Of a DNA stretch of 64,000 nt, positions 7,920 to 16,650 are shown one piece after another. The notes below the pieces were generated by a model that saw only the letters and a program-made list of their open reading frames with translations, was not told where the DNA came from and did no database searches. Within the stretch, counting starts at the first letter, position 1; each line of letters begins with the position of its first letter. This DNA is from an uncultured Nitrospiraceae bacterium (GTDB lineage: Bacteria > Nitrospirota > Thermodesulfovibrionia > Thermodesulfovibrionales > Dissulfurispiraceae), in contig CAIJNL010000048.1 of the NCBI GenBank assembly GCA_903822005.1, positions 1 to 64,000 of the forward strand. The letters are read 5' to 3'. The position numbers and the translations under genes were made by a program.

Positions 7920-9401
7920 TCACATCGACCTCAGACGGTCCAGTATTCTAACCATTGCATACGTATCGAGCTTACAGTAATCAAGAAGGGCCTGCCTAAT
8001 TTCGGATTTATCGGTTTTTTCAGAATCATTTCTCAATGTGAAATAGGCATCCATGGCCATCCCCCCGTTTCGGATTTCGAGTCCATCGTAGTTGAGTTCA
8101 GGTACCAGCGACGGCAAGACACATTTGATTGAATATGCCCCCTTCATATCCGGATTATATATGAATTTGTTTCTGAATGGCTCGGCAAGATCTCTGATGT
8201 TGTCACAGATTTGCATCAATCCATTTTTATTTACCGGAAACCAGTCTCCAAGATATTTAAGAATAGTCTTCTCAAAGCTGGTATAGACAATGACGCATGC
8301 GTCCGCTGGGATAGTCTGCAGTAATTCATTCAATAGTTCTTCCCTTGAATCCTGTGCAGGATCGCCTAGATATTCAAAATGTTTGGGCTCCGCACCCTCC
8401 TTGTCAACAATATGAACTGAAAACTGGAAGGGGACCTGCCGGTATGGCCTGATACCATCATAGGCCGGCACGACCGGAGTATATGTCTCAAAGTCAAGAA
8501 AGGCCATTGGATACCACAGGGTGTCGAGAAAGTTCTTGACGGCATATCTATCAAACCTGGATTTTCCGTCTATATGTGCTGAAACTTGGAGTTTCTGAGC
8601 TGTGCTAAGGAGAGTCAGGGGGATATCGGCCAATTTGATCGTTCCTTTTCTGTAGAGATCAAAAAGGTCCACTCGCCCACCGGCAAGAGAAAATATTGAA
8701 TCTTCGGGTATATGTTTCCAGCAGTGACGCTTAAAATTGCAGGCATATGGAGTCATGCAGTGTTTACCGATATCAATTATTGGTTCTGAGCCAGAGAGCA
8801 TTGACTTCATTTTAGTAATCTCGTCATCAACTTTGCTCTGCAGGACCAATGTCTCTTTTGTGACATCAACTATTGTGAAAAAATCATTAATGTTTAGGTC
8901 ACCACAACGAATATATTTATCGTTTATATGTATCACATGAGCTTTTCCTACTGGCATTCCAGATTTGGACACAATGTTATACTGAAGGGACACATCGTCA
9001 AGATAAACATCAGTTATGGAAGTTGATGATTTCACCTCATAGAGATTCCACTTTCCATCTTCTTTCTTCATGATATCGGCTCTTGCCATGACTCCATCAT
9101 GTTCAAAAGCTGCCTCATACAGTACCTCGATTCCTGATTCAATTGCCTTTTTAGTCATACTAAGCTGTTCAGACATCCTGTAGTCACTGCTCGTTACGAT
9201 CACTCCACCCGGAAAGAGTCTTTGGGCCAGTTCCCCAACCTCATGTCCCCATGAAAATCGCATCATCACATCGGCAGAAGGATCATCACCGAGTTCGGGA
9301 TGATATTTGAGTAAATAGAGGGCTTTATAGCATTGTAGGCCTTTTATATAGAGGGACTTGCTAAGACCGGTTTTTAATTTTATGGTATTTGATTCGCTCA
9401 T
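7920..9401 (-). CDS. DUF2779 protein: PD-(D/E)XK nuclease plus RNase H-fold region
   Basis: A 493-aa protein if the start is the second ATG of the ATGATG pair (GGGAG lies 6 nt before it); the frame is open for 7 more codons. The N-terminus has YIKGLQCYKALYLLKYHPE (Cas4-like leading Cys) and later MARADIMKK and YEVKSS, i.e. the D...E-x-K core. Three further Cys (CMTPYACNFKRHC) fit a 4Fe-4S cluster. The C-terminal half starts at MAFLDFETYTPVVP, a DEDD-exonuclease-like first motif, and ends with LLDYCKLDTYAM. It sits 24 nt behind a WYL regulator. Confidence 0.85.
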   Translation of the reverse strand: MSESNTIKLKTGLSKSLYIKGLQCYKALYLLKYHPELGDDPSADVMMRFSWGHEVGELAQRLFPGGVIVTSSDYRMSEQLSMTKKAIESGIEVLYEAAFEHDGVMARADIMKKEDGKWNLYEVKSSTSITDVYLDDVSLQYNIVSKSGMPVGKAHVIHINDKYIRCGDLNINDFFTIVDVTKETLVLQSKVDDEITKMKSMLSGSEPIIDIGKHCMTPYACNFKRHCWKHIPEDSIFSLAGGRVDLFDLYRKGTIKLADIPLTLLSTAQKLQVSAHIDGKSRFDRYAVKNFLDTLWYPMAFLDFETYTPVVPAYDGIRPYRQVPFQFSVHIVDKEGAEPKHFEYLGDPAQDSREELLNELLQTIPADACVIVYTSFEKTILKYLGDWFPVNKNGLMQICDNIRDLAEPFRNKFIYNPDMKGAYSIKCVLPSLVPELNYDGLEIRNGGMAMDAYFTLRNDSEKTDKSEIRQALLDYCKLDTYAMVRILDRLRSM

Positions 9402-9425
9402 CATGTTCTCCCGATAATTCAATAT

Positions 9426-10352
9426 CTAATTATTTTTGTTAGCCGCAGACGTAAGGGCATTATTAAGCTCTTTTCTCAATGACACCGGCGAAATCACTTC
9501 TACATGAGGCGACCAGCCCAAAAGCCATTTAAGTAGGCCAAAACTATCTTTTGCTTTAAAGCTCAGTTCTATCCGGCCGTTCTTAAGTACTTTGGTCTTC
9601 TGATCGGATACCCACTTTATTCTCTGAATCTGTTCGGCTATCACAGTGTCAAAGCGAAGTAGCACATCAATTTCCTCACCGTCTATCCAAGGACCAAATG
9701 CCGGAACAAGGTCCCCGCCACCATTGTCCTCCCTTTTGGGGTAGTAGTTGTCAAGTATTTTGAGATCCCTGATCCTGTCAAGTGCATAGACCCTGAATTC
9801 CTCATTGTTGTGGCAATGCCCACGTACATACCAGAAAGAGTCAGAGAAAAATATGTAGTATGGGTCCACAGTGCGTTTAACTTCATTCATGTGAGAGGAG
9901 GACTGATACAGAAAATTGACAGATTTTCCGTCGCAAATGGCCGCGTGCAGGATTTCAAGGTAATCTTTGACCTTCTCGGATGAACCGTATATGGGCAATA
10001 GAATGCTATTCTTAATGCCTTTTTTCCTTGATTTTAGCTTCAATTCGAGTGAGTCAAGATTCTGTTCGAGTGATGTCCCGAAATTCTTGAGAATGCCTTT
10101 AGCCAGCGCGAGGGTTAAGGACTCTGCGTCACTTAATTCAGGTTTGCTGATTGAGAAACCCTCTTCAAAGATGTAGCTCCCTTTCTGCTTATCATAGGTT
10201 ATACGTATATTGGCTCGTTTGAGTATATCAATGTACCGGAAGACGCTACGTTCAGATATCTCGAATTCATCCATAAGAGAATATTTCGATACCTGTTCTT
10301 TTCTGTCAATCTTTCGAATAATATCGAGCATAATATCGAATTTTTCGGACAT
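9426..10352 (-). CDS. WYL-domain transcriptional regulator
   Basis: A 308-aa protein: an N-terminal winged HTH (VSKYSLMDEFEISERSVFRYI) and a WYL domain in the second half (VNFLYQSSSHMNEVKR..VDPYYIFFSDSFWYVRGHC), with a C-terminal extension. The ATG at 10352 lies behind a strong AGGGAGGG site; the longer frame (to 10424) is less likely. WYL regulators of this size (BrxR/CapW type) often repress defence operons and bind inverted repeats at their own promoter. A perfect palindrome at 10459-10476 is in the right place for that. Confidence 0.88.
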   Translation of the reverse strand: MSEKFDIMLDIIRKIDRKEQVSKYSLMDEFEISERSVFRYIDILKRANIRITYDKQKGSYIFEEGFSISKPELSDAESLTLALAKGILKNFGTSLEQNLDSLELKLKSRKKGIKNSILLPIYGSSEKVKDYLEILHAAICDGKSVNFLYQSSSHMNEVKRTVDPYYIFFSDSFWYVRGHCHNNEEFRVYALDRIRDLKILDNYYPKREDNGGGDLVPAFGPWIDGEEIDVLLRFDTVIAEQIQRIKWVSDQKTKVLKNGRIELSFKAKDSFGLLKWLLGWSPHVEVISPVSLRKELNNALTSAANKNN

Positions 10353-10458
10353 TTGCCCTCCCTGTTTTCCGGTCGTCCCGTATAATTTAACATATTGACT
10401 CAAAAGAACATTCCTGTTGAGCATGGTTCTACTCCAGTCCTAATACTAAGGTGATTCG

Positions 10459-10476
10459 CTGCCAGATGTCTGGCAG
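10459..10476. promoter_or_regulatory. Palindromic operator candidate, site 1
   Basis: CTGCCAGA-TG-TCTGGCAG, a perfect 8+2+8 palindrome, about 107 nt upstream of the WYL regulator start and just behind the AAA+ gene. The same palindrome recurs at 12833-12852, with weaker forms at 12758-12775 and 13597-13616. Confidence 0.75.
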
Positions 10477-10547
10477 TGTTCCTTCTCTAATATTCAAACA
10501 ACTCAGTAAGGACTGCTTGTGGCATCCCGAATTCCGGATCAAATTCC

Positions 10548-12134
10548 CTAAAATAGGCTCTTCCTTTTGTTGGGTATCATGCCAAGCGGAATGAGCGCTG
10601 CTCGTATTATGTCAGCAATGTGTTTGCCCGGTAAATCATATCCAAGTGATAGAACTTTTACATTTTCCTCAAATTGTATAAACTGATAGGCATTGAGTTT
10701 CAGGAGCTGTAGCCTGATATCCAACTCTAAACTCCGATCTCCTACATAGTTCCGCATCCATTCATCGATGAGGGTCTTTTGCATTGCATAATCCGTATTC
10801 TTCAGATTTATCTCCATGTGAAAAAGCGGATTCAGGCTAAAGTTCGGGATTTGGCTGCCCGCAAAAAAAGCTAGCCCACGGTATTGTCTGAAACCCTCCA
10901 GAAACATATCAGTGAGCCACTCAGGAAGCCTTTCAGGGCTTAAAGAGATGTAATCGCAGTCATCGACAATAACGATTACATCGTTGGTGGCAGCAGCTTT
11001 TTCAAAAAAAACATCCGTCATTTTTCTGCGTTCCCGATGTCCTTCGCCTTGAAGCACCCCTATGCTCATTTGCATTATATTACGCTTTAAACTGGCGGCA
11101 ACTGTATAAGCTGTCTTCGTCAGGCGGGCTGGCCTGTCTCCCCATAACATTACCTTTAATCCCTTTAATAGGTCATCGCTCGTATCTTTAGCATCACTTT
11201 CAATATTTTGATCGATTCTGATTAAGGCGTCAATTTTACGCCTGGCAACTTCTGACAATTTCAGGCTCTGTGGGCCATGCTGGAGCTTTATGGCTTTATA
11301 AAATCTGTGATCAACGCCTACTTCGAGTGACTGCAGTCTGGCGCCATATTCCAGATCTTCCTTGGTAAGGACATGCTGATCCTGATCTCTTTCAAATACC
11401 CTATGAAGAGCGGCTATAACGGCGTTTTTGATGTATCCGCCCGTTAGTGCATATGTCTGCGCAAGGACTTTTAAATCAGCCTTCCTGTCCAGCGCAATGC
11501 AATCAGGTATATGTACCTTCCAGAGTTGTTCGCGCATTTCTTCATTAGGGACAGGCATTTCGATCTTGAGACTTATACGTCGGTCGAATGCCTTTCCTAT
11601 TCTTTCCGGATAATTAGTTGCCAAGATAGCCACGCCGTCATGTTTTTCGAGTTGATTCAGGAGAGTTTCGTATTCAGTAGAGCGTTCGTCCATGAATCTG
11701 TCGCATTCATCGATGAAAACCATGCCATCTCTTTCATTTGATAACCTGAACAATTCTTCTATTGCGTGGTCAGAATATCCGCCGGGGCGGTCAAACTTAA
11801 TTCCCTGTTCTCCTTTTAGGCCGAAAAGTGGCTTGCTCATCATCTTTGAGATGGTATTGGCCAGCAGTGTCTTACCGGTGCCTGGAGGGCCGAAAATCAT
11901 AATTGTAGTTCCGCGCCCATAAGCGATCAGGTGGTCGATGCCAAGTTCAGAAAACCTGCGCTTTACCAGATCGTGGTTTCTGATAAAAAGGCATACCTTT
12001 TCCCTGATGTCAGAAGAAATGACCATACAGTCTAGCTCATTGACTGCTTTCATCAGGTTAAACTCAGGAATAATTGTTTGAGCAAGACCTTCCTTATGGC
12101 TGAGTCCGCCATTGCCTCTTTCCATTTGTATCAT
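10548..12134 (-). CDS. Tandem AAA+ ATPase paired with a ClpP-like protease
   Basis: A 528-aa protein. The first AAA+ module is intact: Walker A GPPGTGKT (82-89), Walker B MVFIDE (about 138-143), sensor 1 ATNYP and arginine FDRR (about 184-186). A second AAA-like module (about 325-510) has a degenerate P-loop (LWGDRPARLTKTA) but keeps a Walker-B-like VIVIVDDCDY. It is neither ClpX nor ClpA in layout; no N-domain or Zn finger is seen, and no obvious IGF loop. AGGAGG lies 7 nt before the ATG, and the ClpP-like gene ends 12 nt upstream, so the two form an operon. It likely unfolds substrates for that protease. Confidence 0.88.
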   Translation of the reverse strand: MIQMERGNGGLSHKEGLAQTIIPEFNLMKAVNELDCMVISSDIREKVCLFIRNHDLVKRRFSELGIDHLIAYGRGTTIMIFGPPGTGKTLLANTISKMMSKPLFGLKGEQGIKFDRPGGYSDHAIEELFRLSNERDGMVFIDECDRFMDERSTEYETLLNQLEKHDGVAILATNYPERIGKAFDRRISLKIEMPVPNEEMREQLWKVHIPDCIALDRKADLKVLAQTYALTGGYIKNAVIAALHRVFERDQDQHVLTKEDLEYGARLQSLEVGVDHRFYKAIKLQHGPQSLKLSEVARRKIDALIRIDQNIESDAKDTSDDLLKGLKVMLWGDRPARLTKTAYTVAASLKRNIMQMSIGVLQGEGHRERRKMTDVFFEKAAATNDVIVIVDDCDYISLSPERLPEWLTDMFLEGFRQYRGLAFFAGSQIPNFSLNPLFHMEINLKNTDYAMQKTLIDEWMRNYVGDRSLELDIRLQLLKLNAYQFIQFEENVKVLSLGYDLPGKHIADIIRAALIPLGMIPNKRKSLF

Positions 12135-12146
12135 CGCAGTTACCTC

Positions 12147-12698
12147 CTATTTCGAAGTGTATACGTTATCCGCGATTCCATACCCGATGGCCTCTTCAGG
12201 GGTAAGCCATGTGTCGACGTCCCTTAACAGAATTGCCTCAACTTCCTCTTTGGTCTGGATATTGGAATGGGCTATATAGTGCTCAATAAGTCTTTCGTGA
12301 AGAAAATCTTCCTCTTTCCTGCGAGCTATGAGCTCGGAATGGTTTCCAGCACTTATTGAGAAGAAGCGGTGAGACAACAGCGATGTGCGGGGAGTAAGAA
12401 TGCGATGCCCTTTGTGGCCTGACATGAAAATGCCCAGGGCCATGGAGGCAACTAGCCCAAGACCAGTGGTGTACACGGGCAGGGATGACCATTCCATCAT
12501 GTCGATGATGGCAAAGCCCGCCGATATGTCCCCGCCTCCTGAATTAATGATCATCTGTATGTGATCTGTGGGCCGTTCAAGATTAATCCGTATGATATCC
12601 TGGCATATCCTCTCGGCCGCCGCGCCGTTTATGCTCCCTGAAATGAAGATGATGCCATAATCCTGAATTGTTTTTTTGTTGCTTGATTCCTTTTCCAT
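12147..12698 (-). CDS. ClpP-like serine protease
   Basis: A 183-aa ClpP-fold protein. The catalytic Ser lies in GLVASMALG (Ser85), His in TSLLSHRF (His110) and Asp in RDVDTWLT (Asp162 by alignment with the ClpP ERDRFLS motif), so the triad is complete. The oxyanion-side loop reads NSGGGDISAG instead of the usual NSPGG. GGGAGG precedes the ATG. It is not the housekeeping ClpP: neighbours are an atypical AAA+ protein and a WYL regulator, and its promoter region carries a palindrome-like site. Confidence 0.9.
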   Translation of the reverse strand: MEKESSNKKTIQDYGIIFISGSINGAAAERICQDIIRINLERPTDHIQMIINSGGGDISAGFAIIDMMEWSSLPVYTTGLGLVASMALGIFMSGHKGHRILTPRTSLLSHRFFSISAGNHSELIARRKEEDFLHERLIEHYIAHSNIQTKEEVEAILLRDVDTWLTPEEAIGYGIADNVYTSK

Positions 12699-12757
12699 TT
12701 TAAGCCTCCCAACTTGAAAGTTTTATTTTGAGCCTGAGGAAAGATTAATGGATGCTG

Positions 12758-12775
12758 CTGCCACAAGTTTGGCAG
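12758..12775. promoter_or_regulatory. Palindromic operator candidate, site 2 (one mismatch)
   Basis: CTGCCACA-AG-TTTGGCAG, 60 nt upstream of the ClpP-like gene and in the divergent region to the HEAT-like gene. It has one mismatch between the arms. Confidence 0.6.
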
Positions 12776-12832
12776 TGAGAAAAAAGGCAAAAGAATATCT
12801 GAAAAATGCTGGAACATTTGTTTGAATTACTG

Positions 12833-12852
12833 ACTGCCAGACATCTGGCAGT
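12833..12852. promoter_or_regulatory. Palindromic operator candidate, site 3 (perfect)
   Basis: ACTGCCAGA-CA-TCTGGCAGT, a perfect 9+2+9 palindrome 22 nt before the start codon of the HEAT-like gene; bound protein would block transcription or translation initiation. Confidence 0.8.
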
Positions 12853-12873
12853 GTTAAATGCGATCATTAATCT

Positions 12874-13290
12874 ATGGAAAATGAAGATAAGGAAACTAGG
12901 GGAAAAGATGGAGAATATCCAACAAAAGCAGAAATTGAATCAATCAATTTCAAGGATCTCCCAAGGGTTCACAAGGTGGATTTATTTTATGACGAAGGAG
13001 CAAGAAGCGCGGCTCAATATGAAGAAAATAAACTGCTTGAGATGCTCCAGAGCAGAGACATCCTGGATATTTATGAGGCGTTGGGCGCGCTTTCAAAAAG
13101 AAAACTCAAATCAGCGTTGCCTCTTTTGAATCATATCGCCAAATATGACGAAGATATGGGCGTAAAAGAGGAAGCAATGAGAGCTATTAGATACATAGGC
13201 GGAAAAAAATCCAAAGGCATGCTTAAAAACCTTAATACGCCTGAACACAGGGAATTCATTGAAGATGAATTGGGAATAACAAACAAATAG
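12874..13290 (+). CDS. Small HEAT-like protein, 138 aa
   Basis: The protein ends with two helical repeats (DIYEALGALSKRKLKSALPLL, then KEEAMRAIRYIGGKKSKGML) of the HEAT/PBS type. The first ~40 residues are charged. It is transcribed away from the ClpP-like gene and has a perfect palindrome just before it, so it is probably co-regulated with the protease pair; it could be an adaptor. A longer ORF starting at 12806 runs through in another frame and is rejected. Confidence 0.72.
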   Translation: MENEDKETRGKDGEYPTKAEIESINFKDLPRVHKVDLFYDEGARSAAQYEENKLLEMLQSRDILDIYEALGALSKRKLKSALPLLNHIAKYDEDMGVKEEAMRAIRYIGGKKSKGMLKNLNTPEHREFIEDELGITNK

Positions 13291-13329
13291 ATATCAATTT
13301 TAATCTGGTTGAACAAAAAAGGAGATAAT

Positions 13330-13554
13330 ATGAAAAAAGTTCTTGTGCTTTCACTATCAGATTTCAACTGTGACAAATATGATAAAAACTGCCCTGGTCT
13401 TAATGCGCTCAAGCCAGACCTATTAAAATTAGAAAATCTCTTTGACGTTATTGGTTATTTAGAGGGAGAGACTCTTGTCCTATTGAAAAATAGATATGGT
13501 TCTATTAAAACCGTACAAATGAATCCAGATGTTGCTTACCTGTTTGCACAGTAA
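13330..13554 (+). CDS. Hypothetical protein, 74 aa
   Basis: The ATG at 13330 lies behind AAAAGGAG and 39 nt after the HEAT-like gene. The sequence has a short strand start (KKVLVLSLSDFNCDKYD) and two Cys (CDKYDKNCPGL). No family recognised; likely an operon partner. Confidence 0.62.
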   Translation: MKKVLVLSLSDFNCDKYDKNCPGLNALKPDLLKLENLFDVIGYLEGETLVLLKNRYGSIKTVQMNPDVAYLFAQ

Positions 13555-13596
13555 TAAGGAGGATGGCAAAAAAAGGTCTAGGCTAATAGTCGTATA

Positions 13597-13616
13597 ACTG
13601 CCAGGCATGTGGCAGT
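13597..13616. promoter_or_regulatory. Palindromic operator candidate, site 4 (weak centre)
   Basis: ACTGCCAGG-CA-TGTGGCAGT: outer 7 bp of each arm match, two central mismatches. It lies 21 nt upstream of the Cys-rich protein at 13637, mirroring the position of site 3. Confidence 0.6.
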
Positions 13617-13636
13617 TCACTCAGTTATATTCAATC

Positions 13637-14125
13637 ATGAATTGGATAAAATATCAGGAATTACTTGAATTGGCTAAGGAAAAAAAGAAAATCATGGAAG
13701 AGGATTTTCCTGATGAGAGGAAGTTTCTCAGGAAAACCGAACTGATTGTGTCTTATGCAGGTACTCAGCTATCCATTGAGAATGCTGGATCATTATGGAA
13801 AATTGTCGAACAAATGGGCGCTGAAATTATCAGAGATACTCCTTTAAAACACAAATTAATTCGAATAAGCAACAAGATAGCTTTGATGATTGCACAACGT
13901 TCTCCGCTTGACGCCCAAAGTATATTTATTGATGGCATTGCAAAAATAAGAGCAGAAGTTGAGGCCATTTCCCTTGAGAGCATAGAAATAGAAGACGACG
14001 TAAGCGTAGAAATGATTTTTCCAAATGTCACTATGCAAATAATACAGAAGCTCAAGAAACATCCGCTGGTGAATCATAAAAAAACCTGCAGCTGCATGGC
14101 ATGTATCAGGGTATATCTGGTTTAG
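13637..14125 (+). CDS. Orphan family with C-terminal CxCMAC motif, paralogue 1
   Basis: A 162-aa protein. A paralogue is at 28431-28925: both begin MNWIKY-x-ELL and end VEMIFPNVTM, then a short helix, KTC-x-CMACIRVYLV. The tail CSCMACIR (three Cys as C-x-C-x-x-C) looks like a metal or cluster site at the extreme C-terminus; the middle is variable. The ATG is chosen because it matches the paralogue's start. Function unknown. Confidence 0.78.
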   Translation: MNWIKYQELLELAKEKKKIMEEDFPDERKFLRKTELIVSYAGTQLSIENAGSLWKIVEQMGAEIIRDTPLKHKLIRISNKIALMIAQRSPLDAQSIFIDGIAKIRAEVEAISLESIEIEDDVSVEMIFPNVTMQIIQKLKKHPLVNHKKTCSCMACIRVYLV

Positions 14126-14186
14126 TTTTATAGATTGCAGGGTTCAGGTTATTAGTACGAATTCATCGATCTTTAAAAGAGATGAT

Positions 14187-14486
14187 ATGTACGATGAATA
14201 TAACAACGGTCTATGCCCGCAGTGTATGCTGGAGGATAAAAGTGTTGAGCTTATAGTCAATGCTATTGATTTATGGGAGTGTACGATCTGTCGTCTTCAA
14301 ATGCACAATAGCAACCCTCTTTTCATGGTAGTTATGCGCACTAGGGGCAATGGTAATTTAAGGGGTTTTAGCGCAGTTTTTAGTTGGCGTGCAATTTTAC
14401 CCATTCCATCCTCTAATTCCATCTTTGATTACAGGTCCTTAGTTGGATATAGGGTGGGTCCGCGTTGGATGCCTATAAATGCCTGA
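14187..14486 (+). CDS. Small protein with two CxxC pairs
   Basis: A 99-aa frame starting MYDEYNNGLCPQCM and then ECTIC: a zinc-ribbon-like N-terminal half. The rest has no recognisable pattern and may be non-native. A weak AAGAGAT site precedes the ATG. It could be a decayed gene. Confidence 0.45.
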   Translation: MYDEYNNGLCPQCMLEDKSVELIVNAIDLWECTICRLQMHNSNPLFMVVMRTRGNGNLRGFSAVFSWRAILPIPSSNSIFDYRSLVGYRVGPRWMPINA

Positions 14487-14527
14487 ACTGGGTCAAACAA
14501 TGAAGCCGATTAACAGATGATAATGTT

Positions 14528-14956
14528 TCATAACTTTATCAACTGCCTGAAGCGCCTGGAAATGAGATAAACCGTCAGGGTTGAGTCGTCCCTGATCTGC
14601 TCTATATTATCTTTCCAGTCATAGCAAGCGGATGCATCCCAGTTGTCAGAGATCAGGGTCGCGAACTTGGTACGATCTCTGCAAGAACCTTGCATATGCT
14701 GAACAAGACACTCCAAGGCCTTACGAAAACTCAAATGGCCTTCACCGGTCGCATAGGGTCCTGTCAGCGAAATGAAAAAAGCATGCTCCGTGCAGTCGGG
14801 CAAGGGTCCCGGGTAGCAACAAAACGGCGGAGTATTGCACGCGACATTTATGTCTTCTACGGTTACGCCGTTAATAAATCCGTTAAAATATCTGTCGATC
14901 AAACCTTGTAAATTTCCAGCAGCATCTTCGCCATCATCCAGATTATCGCTTATCAT
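14528..14956 (-). CDS. Hypothetical Cys-rich protein, 142 aa
   Basis: An AAGGAGG site is placed 8 nt before the ATG, which supports expression. The N-terminal half contains NTPPFCCYPGPLPDCTEHAFF; the C-terminal half is helical. No signal peptide and no family recognised. Confidence 0.6.
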   Translation of the reverse strand: MISDNLDDGEDAAGNLQGLIDRYFNGFINGVTVEDINVACNTPPFCCYPGPLPDCTEHAFFISLTGPYATGEGHLSFRKALECLVQHMQGSCRDRTKFATLISDNWDASACYDWKDNIEQIRDDSTLTVYLISRRFRQLIKL

Positions 14957-15054
14957 GTTATTTTCCTCCTTAAACGAAAGCCTGACCTGATTTTATCATA
15001 ATTGTGACGGATTTGAAAGGCAGTGCAGAGTCCGTGTTCGTAGGGCAGTGAAGG

Positions 15055-16089
15055 TCATCGTGCCATGCCTATAATCGCGTGTATCGCTCCTCCGCAGTTC
15101 AGCATAGGGTAAGCTTCACGCATTTTCAGAATATTGAGATATGCTTCAAGGGTAAAGTCATTGCCAGATCGGCGGTATAGAGCGTACCTTATGCCATCGG
15201 TTATAACAAGTTTATCGCATGACTCTCGATCCTTCTGAAGCGCATAGTCGCGAGCTTGACCAAATGGATAAAACACAGAGCTGCCAAGCAGCTTTGCCTC
15301 GACAACACACGCGAGGGTAGCGTTAGTTGAAGGCATTTCACGGAATAGTGCTACATCAACAAATTTCCATTGAACGGCCATAGTTTGCTGGGACCAACCA
15401 AGTGACATCAGTAGCGGTATGACGAGATAGCAAACAGTTTCATGCTCTGACGGTCTATCCACGGGACGCTTTGTCTCATTACTGTACCAGGATGCCACAC
15501 GCTGCAGCGAGGCGAATGTTGCCATCAACTTATCTACATGTTCACTGGGAAGACCCTCTATAAATAGTCGTTTGCCTAGTTCAGTCGAGTCAAGGGAAGC
15601 ACCCGTTGCAGGTAACTGCGATAACTCACGTTTGCGGTCAACGTCAGAAATTTCTAGACTTTCGACCCACGCTCGTACTTGTGCAACATTCACCGCCGCA
15701 AAAGTGCGAACTTGACCGCCGAGTGTTTTGGCCGGAAAAGTTATTGAAGTGTTTGAGAACCACCGGACACGCCGAGCATGTTGGAGGTCCCAACCATCTA
15801 CGTCGGAGAATACTTCGAGCCATTCTGCGGTATCATCCTCGATCTCTCCTACGGCAAGAACCTCGCCGGTTCCAAGGCGTAAGAGGACAATGTCTCCTTG
15901 GCGTGCCTCCTTATAGAACCTGCGAATGCTGTTGCGCACGTCGCCAATGTTCGAGTATTGTTCCTCCGCGTAGGCACCCGGATCCCCTGGGCCTACTATC
16001 ATCACATCTAACTTTTTGCATATATCTCCGTAGCTACGCTCGGTATCACCAGCGCCAACCTGCCATAGAGTCTTTCCAGTCAAATCCAT
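15055..16089 (-). CDS. Restriction-type nuclease: PUA/EVE-like N-terminus plus HSDR_N-like PD-(D/E)XK
   Basis: A 344-aa protein; start at 16089 behind AAGGAGAA. The C-terminal part has the Type I HsdR N-terminal nuclease pattern: HETVCYLVIPLLMSLGW, WKFVDVALF (catalytic Asp), ACVVEAKLLGS (E-x-K), QARDYALQ, VITDGIRYALYRR. The N-terminal ~120 residues (GDIVLLRLGTGEVLAVGEI, GWDLQHARRVRW) look like a PUA/EVE-type modified-base reading domain. This order suggests a modification-dependent (Type IV-like) enzyme. No methylase or helicase is fused. Its GC is higher than neighbouring genes, a sign of separate acquisition. Confidence 0.75.
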   Translation of the reverse strand: MDLTGKTLWQVGAGDTERSYGDICKKLDVMIVGPGDPGAYAEEQYSNIGDVRNSIRRFYKEARQGDIVLLRLGTGEVLAVGEIEDDTAEWLEVFSDVDGWDLQHARRVRWFSNTSITFPAKTLGGQVRTFAAVNVAQVRAWVESLEISDVDRKRELSQLPATGASLDSTELGKRLFIEGLPSEHVDKLMATFASLQRVASWYSNETKRPVDRPSEHETVCYLVIPLLMSLGWSQQTMAVQWKFVDVALFREMPSTNATLACVVEAKLLGSSVFYPFGQARDYALQKDRESCDKLVITDGIRYALYRRSGNDFTLEAYLNILKMREAYPMLNCGGAIHAIIGMAR

Positions 16090-16567
16090 TTTTATTCTCC
16101 TTATGGGAACGCAATTAACTAATATCTTGATTTGTTCAATGCTGGCAGCATATGCCATCTATGACTTTCGGGTGCCAATTATCATGCATTATAATGGTCT
16201 AATTTGTCATGTAAAAACATATTCCATTCATATGGTTAAGGAAATGTCCTATAATCTCGCGAAAATCCTGAGTGGTTCAATATATTTGCTTATATTAAAT
16301 AGACATCAAATACATATGCCAGGCTAATCTGCGTCTGGTGCGTAACATGGCGTGACAGTTATGGCAATTCTGCTTCACGCTCTGTCCAATTCGGCTGTGA
16401 CCAGAAGTTTGGCCTATATGATTCCAGAATGGATGCTATCGGATATGCAATATGTGCAAACGATTGCATGCGTTCCAGAGGATATCATTAATAACTTAGA
16501 TAGCAAAACTCATTAGGGAAATGACATTTTATTGAAGAGACTTAATGTGTTGTAGTCCCGTGAAATA

Positions 16568-16610
16568 GGACTGTAGTAAAATTGTAGTAGTTTTCTGAGT
16601 AGTATACGGA
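16568..16610 (+). repeat. 43-bp repeat, copy 1
   Basis: Begins GGACTGTAGTAAAATTGTAG and ends TATACGGA. The second copy at 18176-18218 has the same length and differs at a few bases in its second half. The two copies flank the 1.6-kb secreted-protein cassette in direct orientation. Confidence 0.8.
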
Positions 16611-16650
16611 ATATGCCAAAATTTATATGAGGCGCCATAGCTGGATTGTT

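Noticed and set aside
12806-13129. 107-aa frame overlapping the HEAT-like gene
   Set aside because: It runs through the palindrome and has no ribosome site; the other frame has repeats and better codon use.
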